A stretch of DNA of 64,000 nt from Streptomyces diastaticus subsp. diastaticus (GTDB lineage Bacteria; Actinomycetota; Actinomycetes; Streptomycetales; Streptomycetaceae): contig NZ_BLLN01000005.1 in NCBI RefSeq assembly GCF_011170125.1, forward strand, positions 1,736,001 to 1,800,000. Reading direction: 5' to 3'. This document shows positions 59,101 to 64,000 of this stretch, piece after piece. Each line of letters starts with the position of its first letter. Position 1 is the first letter of the stretch. The translations under genes and the position numbers were made by a program. Under the pieces are notes generated by a model that saw only the letters and a program-made list of their open reading frames with translations, was not told the DNA's origin and searched no databases.

Positions 59101-59289
59101 GACGAGGTCCCCTTCGCGCGCGGCCTCGGCGATGAACTCCTCCAGCAGCCGGGTCTTCCCGACACCTGCCTCGCCGCCGATGAGCAGGGCCTGCGGCGCA
59201 CCGGCCCGTGCCTGTGCCGACGCACGGCGGAGCGTGTCGAGTTCCGCGCGGCGCCCGACGAAAACAGGACTGACCGACTTGTGTTCCAC
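56161..59289 (-). CDS. Large LuxR-family (LAL) transcriptional regulator with N-terminal AAA ATPase
   Basis: The protein has about 1042 residues. The N-terminal P-loop NTPase domain has Walker A GGEAGVGKT (about 38-46) and Walker B VLVVEDLHWAD (about 138-148). A long helical TPR-like region fills about 300-930. The C-terminal LuxR HTH is LTRREREVLRLL followed by NRHIADELFISPKTASVHV. The stop is at 56161, after a low-complexity Glu/Gly-rich tail. I chose GTG 59289 (MEHKSVSPVFVGR); ATG 59301 four codons upstream is an alternative, and neither has a strong ribosome-binding site. LAL regulators often activate pathways after ligand-driven oligomerisation; the target here is unknown. Confidence 0.92.
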   Translation of the reverse strand: MEHKSVSPVFVGRRAELDTLRRASAQARAGAPQALLIGGEAGVGKTRLLEEFIAEAAREGDLVALGSCVESGAEGLPFAPFAALLRTLRRLLPEEFAAGAAGQEGELARLLPDLGEAPGGRSGEEGTARLFDLTARLLQHLAAERDIVLVVEDLHWADASTRRLIAYLFRTLRTGRLSVLASYRADDIHRRHPLRPLLAELDRLRTVQRLELPRFNRAEVARQLAGILAAEPDDSLVDDVFTRSEGNAFFVEELTVAARSGCHTGLTDSLRDLLLVRVEALPERSQHLVRLAAEGGPTTEYALLAAVAQLPETELLDALRAAVGAHILLPSEHGDGYRFRHALVREAVTDDLLPGERTRIGRQFAEALAADPALVATDAYATRLAGYWYRAHDAAKALPAVLRAAREARRRHAYAEQFSLLERAMELWDGVPGEIRGALRCADHTEVYSHLTARRGPGTGEGPEAPLRYLHLMADATVAGRLCGQRERAYKIAKRAVRMLGEPATTTGESWDEPLFAAWFWVQRSRVAESVGRGDGWQELHTAQELVRGLPPSETHAEVLSCVASWWMLHRPGPEAYAAAERAVQYARMVDADDIELAARCTLAGLRVDSGDIDTGLAELRDVLADALRRERPHQIGRCYVNLPSHLEGIGRSAEAAALSEEGLQTCHRYGLLSSATFIHANHAESLVSLGRWDEALRSADAAAGPTGQTKPAGMAAHTRTVIALARGDLATAAQQDALARTRVGSHRAMPQHALPLATARLGIAAAEGRILDARAELRAAAETGFPPGTQRYAWPLLLAAATAESETRGLPGAEEGRAAHLALVRRLAKNLVTCVPVGEAQAAWVRAELRRAEAQDTVADWAEAHRRFLPLGRPFDLARVGLRHAEALLADSGARPGPGRAQAAGLLRSARATARRLGTRPLADSIDLLARRARLSVSTRPTTRALPQAPADPAEALGLTRREREVLRLLVAGRTNRHIADELFISPKTASVHVSHILAKLEVSTRGEAAAVAHRLRLVGGAEGGTGSERSEGETRGGEGR

Positions 59290-59372
59290 GCCCGCGAGCA
59301 TCGCACACGCGTCCGTGACGGGGGTGGGACGGCGGGAAGCGGCTCTCGACGGCGGGGCCGCGCGGTGCGGGT

Positions 59373-59543
59373 TCACGCGGCGGTGGCGTGCGGCGGCGGG
59401 TTCGGCCGCCCGTCGGGTTCCTGGCCGGGCCGCTGTCGGCCGGCGTCGGCCCGGCGGTGCTCCGCCCGCCGGACGAGCCGGACGCGTGCGGCCTCCTCGA
59501 TGAGTTCGGCGGAACGGAGCCGGTAGAGCGCGTAGTCGAGCAC
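59373..59543 (-). CDS. Small hypothetical protein (56 aa)
   Basis: GTG 59543 opens MLDYALYRLRSAELIEEAA, a helix-rich start I recognise from small conserved Streptomyces proteins, with GGGGGA upstream. The remainder is basic and Pro-rich. It lies just upstream of the LAL regulator on the same strand. A longer reading to 59630 has no such support. Confidence 0.65.
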   Translation of the reverse strand: MLDYALYRLRSAELIEEAARVRLVRRAEHRRADAGRQRPGQEPDGRPNPPPHATAA

Positions 59544-60072
59544 GGGGTCCCCCACGTCTGCGGTACGAGGCCGTCGGGCCTCTCCCCGGCGGCATCCCCG
59601 ACTCTCCTCGCGCAGCGCGAGCCGGCGCATCGGGAGGATGACCGATCCCGGGGCGTGCGGAGCCTTAGACCGCGGGCCCGACCGCCTTAGGCCCGGCGGA
59701 CCGGACCGGACCGGTCACCGGCCGGTAGGGCCCGTGCCCGCCGTGCGCCGGCCGCCGCTCGCCTGCTCCGCTCGTGCCCTGGGCCCGTCCCCGTGGCCTC
59801 CGGTCCCCGCCGCAGAGGGCCGCCCCTCGGAGCCGTCCAACGCCACCTCCCCCGGCTTCCCCAGAACGGAACCCCGGGCGCGCTCCGCACCGGCCCGGCC
59901 GCTCGAGTGGAGCCTCCCCGGCTCCCCGGACTCTCGGCTCGGCCGCTCCTACTCCCCCACGGCCTGTGCGACCACTCCGCCGCACCCGCTCCTCGCCCAT
60001 GAGGCCACACCCGTCACACCTCCGGAGCAGCCCGTACGCCGCCCCGCGCCCCGACGCCGCAGAGTGGAGTCC
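59544..60072. other. Intergenic region
   Basis: About 530 bases of GC-rich sequence between divergent genes. The frames that cross it are Pro/Arg-rich. I see no feature beyond likely promoters. Confidence 0.4.
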
Positions 60073-60360
60073 ATGCCGCGCCTCTGTGCCACCTGTTCCC
60101 ACACCCATCTCTTCCGGGGTGCCCGCGTCCTGGTGGACGGTCCCGCCGATCCGCCGGGGTACGCGGCCTCGCCGGGCCCCCTCGACCTGGCGCTGCGGTT
60201 CTCGGGCGCCTCCCCCACCGAGGCCGAGGTCCTGGTCTCGCCCGGCTCGGGCGAGACGGTACTGGCCGTCGGCACGTACACGACGGAGGCGGGTACGACG
60301 CTCTCCTCCAGGACCTGGCTGGTGAACGAGGTGGCGGCATGGGAGGCCGGGGGGAGCTGA
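60073..60360 (+). CDS. Small hypothetical protein with CxxC motif (95 aa)
   Basis: ATG 60073 follows GGAG at four bases. The product starts MPRLCATCSHTHLFRGARV, a C-x2-C-x-H pattern that could bind zinc, and continues with beta-rich segments (LDLALRFSGAS, EVLVSPGSGETVLAVG). It is not a member of a family I can name. The longer in-frame upstream extension is compositionally non-coding. Confidence 0.55.
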   Translation: MPRLCATCSHTHLFRGARVLVDGPADPPGYAASPGPLDLALRFSGASPTEAEVLVSPGSGETVLAVGTYTTEAGTTLSSRTWLVNEVAAWEAGGS

Positions 60361-60471
60361 AGATCGGCGTACGGGTCGGCTGAGGTCCGCCCCGGCCCCG
60401 CCCCGCCCGGATACGGCGCCGCCCCGGCCCGCGGCGGCGGGACGGGGCGGGGCGGGGCGGGGCCAGGTGGT

Positions 60472-61098
60472 TCAGCCGGCCGACGGCACTCCGAGCAGCA
60501 GCCCGGTGTACTTGGACAGTGCCAGCAGGACGCCGATGAGGCCGACGGCGACGCCCGCCCAGGCGGCCGAGCGCACCCAGACGGGGCCGGTCCGTGCGGG
60601 CCAGTAGGCGACGCGGAGCACCACGCCGATACCGACGAGCAGTCCGGCCGCCGCGAAGGCACCGCCGACGAGGGCGGCGGCCTGCCAGGAGTCGCCGTAG
60701 ATGGCCTGGACCTGGTCGGCGACGCCCGCGCCCTGGGAGGTCTCGAGCTGGCCGATGAGGGAGGCGCGGGCGGAGGCGATGGTGCCGAGCCAGCCGCCGG
60801 TCAGGGAGACCACGCCGAGCACGACGGAGACGATGGCGGCGGCGCCGGCCGCCATGCCGGTACGGCCCGCCGCGTCCGCCTCGTCGGCGTCCGCCACGGC
60901 CTCCTCGTCCACGGCCTCGTCCTCCCGCTCGTCGCGGCCGTCCGCCTCCGCCGCCTGCGACTCTCCCGTCCCCTGGTGGTCCTCGGTCTCGCCGGGAGTG
61001 GTCCCGGGAGACGCGCCGGGGGTGCCTTCGGGGGTGTCCTGCCGCTCGTCCTCCGCTCCGTTCGCCGGGCGCTTGCCGTCAGCCGTCCTGGTATCCAT
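60472..61098 (-). CDS. Membrane protein with acidic N-terminus
   Basis: This 208-residue protein has an N-terminal 80 residues very rich in Glu/Asp/Gly (disordered). Three hydrophobic helices follow (about 83-106, 139-162 and 175-200). No family is recognised. It starts 36 bases after the stop of the MMPL transporter gene on the same strand, so the two are probably co-transcribed. No strong ribosome-binding site is visible before ATG 61098. Confidence 0.75.
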   Translation of the reverse strand: MDTRTADGKRPANGAEDERQDTPEGTPGASPGTTPGETEDHQGTGESQAAEADGRDEREDEAVDEEAVADADEADAAGRTGMAAGAAAIVSVVLGVVSLTGGWLGTIASARASLIGQLETSQGAGVADQVQAIYGDSWQAAALVGGAFAAAGLLVGIGVVLRVAYWPARTGPVWVRSAAWAGVAVGLIGVLLALSKYTGLLLGVPSAG

Positions 61099-61133
61099 GC
61101 GAGGCACCGTACGGATGGAGTATGAGAGTCCGC

Positions 61134-63398
61134 TTAACGGACGGCGGCTGGGCCGGCGGGGGCCCGCTCGGGGTCCGGCCCGGCGGCCGGCACTCCGCCG
61201 GGCGTGCGCGGGACGGGTACGTCCGCCGGGTGCCCGGCCCGGTGCTCGGGCGGGCCCTCGATGCTGATGCGGGGCAGCAAGCGGTCGAGCCGGCCGGGCA
61301 GCCACCAGTTGGCGCGGCCCAGCAGATGCATGAGGGCGGGGACCAGCAGGGTCCGGAGGACGAAGGCGTCCAGGGCGACGGCCACGGCGAGCGCGATGCC
61401 GAACATGGCGATGAGCCGGTCGCCGCTGAGCACGAAGGCGAGGAAGACGGAGATCATGATGACGGCGGCCGAGTTGATGACCCGGCCGGTCTCGGCGAGC
61501 CCGACCCGGACGGCCCGGGTGTTGTCACCGGTGGCCAGCCATTCCTCGTGCATCCGGCTGACCAGGAAGACCTGGTAGTCCATGGAGAGCCCGAAGAGCA
61601 CCGAGACCATGATCACCGGCAGGAACGGCTCGATCGGGCCCGAGCTGCCGAGGCCGAGGAGTTCGCTGCCCCAGCCCCACTGGAAGATCGCCACCACGAC
61701 GCCGAAGGCACCGGCGACGGCCATCACGTTCATCAGCGCCGCCTTGAGCGGGATGCCGACGGAGCGGAAGGCGAGCAGCAGCAGGGCGAAGCCGAGGCTG
61801 ATGACGACACCGATGAAGAGCGGCAGCTTGCCGACGATCAGTTCGGCGAAGTCGTCGTAGGCGGCGGTCACCCCGCCGACCTGGAGGTCGAGCCCGGTGC
61901 CCGCCTCGGCCCGCGGCAGGACGTCGGAGCGGAGCCGGTCGACGAGGGCGCTGGTCTCCTCGGACTGCGGGGAGGAGGTGGGCACGACGGTCAGCAGAGC
62001 GGTGTCGGAGTCCTCGTTGAGGACGACGGGGGTGACGTCGGCGACGCCGTCGGTCTGCCGCAGGGTCTGCTCCAGGCCGTCGAGGGCGAGCCGGTCCTGG
62101 GCGCCCCCGACCTCGGTGACGAGGGTGAGCGGGCCGTTGACGCCGGGCCCGAACTCGTCGGCGAGCAGGTCGTACGCCTGGCGGGTGGTGCTGGTGGCCG
62201 GGTTGTTGCCCTGGTCGGAGGTGCCGAGGTGGAGGCTGAGCATGGGCAGCGCGAGGACGGCCATGACGGCCGTGGCGAGGACGCCGAGGAGCTTGGGGTG
62301 CCGCTCGACGAAACGGGACCAGCGCGCGGCGAACCCGGTGGGCAGCTCCGGCAGCGGCCCCTCCGCGGCGAGCCGGCGCCGCTCGCGGCGGCTGAGGGCG
62401 CGCGGTCCGATGTACGCGAGGAGCGCGGGGAGCAGAGTCAGGGAGGCGGCGACCGTGAGCAGCACGGTGAGGGAGGCGGCGATGGCGACGCCGTTGAGGA
62501 ACTCCAGGCGCAGGATGAGCATGCCGAGCAGGGCGATGCAGACGGTGGCGCCGGCGAAGACGACGGCCCGTCCGGTGGTGGCGACGGCGCGGGCGGCCGC
62601 CGCCTCGGTGGTCAGGCCCTGTTTCAGGCCGGTGCGGTGCCGGGTGACGAGGAACAGCGCGTAGTCGATGCCGACGCCGAGGCCGATCAGCATGCCGAGC
62701 ATGGGGGCGAAGTCGGCGACGGTCATGACGTGGCCCAGCAGCACGATCCCGGCGTAGGCGATGCCGACGCTGACCAGGGCGGTGGCGATGGGCAGCAGGG
62801 AGGCGGCGAGGGAGCCGAAGGCGAGGAAGAGGACGACGGCGGCGACGGCGACGCCGATGAGTTCGGCGGTGTGCAGGGCGGGGGCCTCGGTGAGGGCGAC
62901 GGCCGAGCCGCCCACCTCGACCTGGAGGCCGTCGCCGTCGGCGGCGTGCGCGGCGTCCACCACGGCCTCGGCCTGCGCGGGGCTGATGTCGCTGGTCTGC
63001 GCGGCGAAGGTGACGGTGGCGTAGGCGGTGCGGCCGTCCGCGCTGACGCCGCCGCCGGGGCCGGTGCCCGCGTCGGCGTAGGGGCCGGCGACGGTGGCGA
63101 CGCCGGGCAGCCCGGCGACGCGGTCCAGCACGTGGGTCATGGTCTGCTCGACGTCGGCGGCGTGCACGGAGCTGTCGGGGGCGTGCCAGACGAGGGTGTC
63201 ACTGTCGCCCGCGAGGCCGGGGAAGCCGCGCTCGATGAGGGCGGTGGCCTCGCCGGACTCGGTGCCCCCGGCCGCGTAGTCGTTGGTGTACGCCGATCCG
63301 GCGACGCCCGCGGCGGTACCGGCACCACCGAGGACGAGCAGCCAGAGCAGGACGGCCAGGAGGCGGTGGTGCATGCACCAGCGGGCGAGTGCGGCCAC
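61134..63398 (-). CDS. MMPL-family transporter
   Basis: This 754-residue RND-superfamily membrane protein has the duplicated MMPL layout. Each half has a helix, a large extracytoplasmic loop and five helices. The first half carries GMLIGLGVGIDYALFLVTRHR and the second carries SVLFGLSMDYQVFLVSRMHE, the paired motifs with the Asp-Tyr proton-relay residues. It exports a lipid or other hydrophobic compound, substrate unknown. GTG 63398 has AGGGAG upstream. The first helix (HHRLLAVLLWLLVLGG) follows immediately. Confidence 0.93.
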   Translation of the reverse strand: MAALARWCMHHRLLAVLLWLLVLGGAGTAAGVAGSAYTNDYAAGGTESGEATALIERGFPGLAGDSDTLVWHAPDSSVHAADVEQTMTHVLDRVAGLPGVATVAGPYADAGTGPGGGVSADGRTAYATVTFAAQTSDISPAQAEAVVDAAHAADGDGLQVEVGGSAVALTEAPALHTAELIGVAVAAVVLFLAFGSLAASLLPIATALVSVGIAYAGIVLLGHVMTVADFAPMLGMLIGLGVGIDYALFLVTRHRTGLKQGLTTEAAAARAVATTGRAVVFAGATVCIALLGMLILRLEFLNGVAIAASLTVLLTVAASLTLLPALLAYIGPRALSRRERRRLAAEGPLPELPTGFAARWSRFVERHPKLLGVLATAVMAVLALPMLSLHLGTSDQGNNPATSTTRQAYDLLADEFGPGVNGPLTLVTEVGGAQDRLALDGLEQTLRQTDGVADVTPVVLNEDSDTALLTVVPTSSPQSEETSALVDRLRSDVLPRAEAGTGLDLQVGGVTAAYDDFAELIVGKLPLFIGVVISLGFALLLLAFRSVGIPLKAALMNVMAVAGAFGVVVAIFQWGWGSELLGLGSSGPIEPFLPVIMVSVLFGLSMDYQVFLVSRMHEEWLATGDNTRAVRVGLAETGRVINSAAVIMISVFLAFVLSGDRLIAMFGIALAVAVALDAFVLRTLLVPALMHLLGRANWWLPGRLDRLLPRISIEGPPEHRAGHPADVPVPRTPGGVPAAGPDPERAPAGPAAVR

Positions 63399-63718
63399 GG
63401 ACGTGCTCCCTCAGGGGTCGTGCTTCGCCGGGGAGCCGCCGGGCAGGGAGGTGCCCGGGTGGGTTCGGCCCGCGAAAAAGCGTGAGCAGTGCTGTCACTC
63501 TCGCAGGCGAAAAAGATCGTTTGACCCTTTCGTGCGCTTCGTCACAGCACCTTGTCCGCCGTGTGACGGCCCGTCCCGGCAGCCGCACGCTCCGCACCGG
63601 CCGGGCCCGCCGACGCACCGTCCGGATGCGTCGAAGGGCGCCCGCACCCGGTCGGTACGGACGCCCCTCAGGGTGTCGTCGCGGCGGCGGCGGCCCTCGG
63701 CGCCGTGCCGTGCGTGGG
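63399..63718. other. Intergenic region between gatB and the MMPL gene
   Basis: These 320 bases hold the MMPL promoter in a lower-GC stretch near 63500-63545. A weak hairpin past the gatB stop lies near 63637-63668 (AGGGCG with CGCCCCT). Confidence 0.45.
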
Positions 63719-64000
63719 TCAGCCCTCGACGCCGAGCTGCGCGAGGATCAGCTCCTTCACGCGGGCGGCGTCGGCCTGGCCGCGCGTCGCCTTCATGACG
63801 GCGCCGACCAGCGCACCGGCGGCGGCGACCTTGCCGCCGCGGATCTTGTCCGCGACGGCCGGGTTCCCGGCGATGGCCTCCTCGACGGCGGTGGTGAGCG
63901 CGCCCTCGTCGGAGACGACCTTCAGGCCGCGCTTCTCCACCACGGTGTCCGGGTCGCCCTCGCCCGCGAGGACGCCCTCGATGACCTGGCGGGCCAGCTT
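63719..64000 (-). CDS. gatB: Aspartyl/glutamyl-tRNA amidotransferase subunit B, C-terminal part
   Basis: The frame is open to the end of the window, so only the last 93 codons of this minus-strand gene are seen. The sequence ([60 protein letters not shown]) is the GatB C-terminal tail (YqeY-like domain). GatB transamidates misacylated Glu-tRNA(Gln) and Asp-tRNA(Asn). gatC and gatA should lie beyond this window in the upstream direction. Confidence 0.93.
   Translation of the reverse strand, partial: KLARQVIEGVLAGEGDPDTVVEKRGLKVVSDEGALTTAVEEAIAGNPAVADKIRGGKVAAAGALVGAVMKATRGQADAARVKELILAQLGVEG

Noticed and set aside
61122..63485. Plus-strand frame of 787 codons opposite the MMPL gene
   Set aside because: MMPL motifs on the minus strand are decisive; the antisense frame is Asp/Gly/Val-rich without a fold.
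63489..63550. Inverted repeat GTGCTGTCAC / GTCACAGCAC near the MMPL promoter as an operator
   Set aside because: The arms match at 8 of 10 positions and are 42 bases apart, too far for a standard operator and not convincing as a stem.

Overview
The window is chromosomal DNA from a Streptomyces species. GC content is very high with strong third-position GC bias, GTG starts are common, and the gene content is typical of the genus: two conservons, geosmin synthase, an AccB/AccE carboxylase pair, a GGDEF/EAL protein, and XRE plus DUF397 genes. The order conservons - accB/E - cimA - ilvE - leuB - serA - ilvCNB - GGDEF - gatB matches my memory of one block of the Streptomyces coelicolor chromosome. 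That placement is recall, not a search.

Layout. 1-9.4 kb: two tandem conservons (cvnABCD twice). Each has a sensor-kinase-like membrane protein, a roadblock protein, a DUF742 protein and a Ras/MglA-like GTPase. Their 3' parts are identical over 669 bp. 9.4-11.4 kb: acyl-CoA carboxylase beta and epsilon subunits. 11.7-20.6 kb: small housekeeping and accessory genes (secreted proteins, YceI, a cupin-like protein, SRPBCC, SMI1/KNR4, VOC, and an anti-sigma-like ATPase divergent from an XRE/DUF397 pair). 20.7-22.9 kb: bifunctional geosmin synthase. 23.0-30.8 kb: a TPM-type membrane protein, cimA, a coiled-coil protein, ilvE and leuB. 31.7-34.5 kb: a three-gene phospholipid cassette whose last gene joins a PlsC acyltransferase to a membrane domain. 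34.5-35.2 kb: a tyrosine phosphatase broken by two compensating frameshifts. 35.4-39.5 kb: proline catabolism with a divergent PucR-type regulator. 40.2-43.0 kb: TetR, a sterol-desaturase-like enzyme behind a concentric dyad operator, and a PrmC-like methyltransferase. 43.1-48.9 kb: serA and the ilvB-ilvN-ilvC operon with its leader peptide and attenuator. 48.9-63.4 kb: GGDEF/EAL protein, D-2-hydroxyacid dehydrogenase, aldo/keto reductase, sugar-dehydrogenase-like lipoprotein, DUF6191-like protein, large LuxR (LAL) regulator, small proteins and an MMPL transporter. 63.7 kb to the end: the C-terminal part of gatB.

How it fits together. Branched-chain amino acid synthesis dominates the middle (cimA, ilvE, leuB, ilvBNC). 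Both ilvB and cimA are preceded by a short leader peptide and an intrinsic-terminator hairpin. The ilvB leader reads Ile-Leu-Val-Leu, the cimA leader Ile-Ile, and both use codons that are rare in this genome, so ribosome-mediated attenuation is the natural reading. The best leads are these attenuators, the homogenised conservons, the PlsC-membrane-domain fusion in a lipid operon, the doubly frameshifted phosphatase, and the operator in front of the desaturase. I found no CRISPR array, tRNA, rRNA, transposase or prophage.
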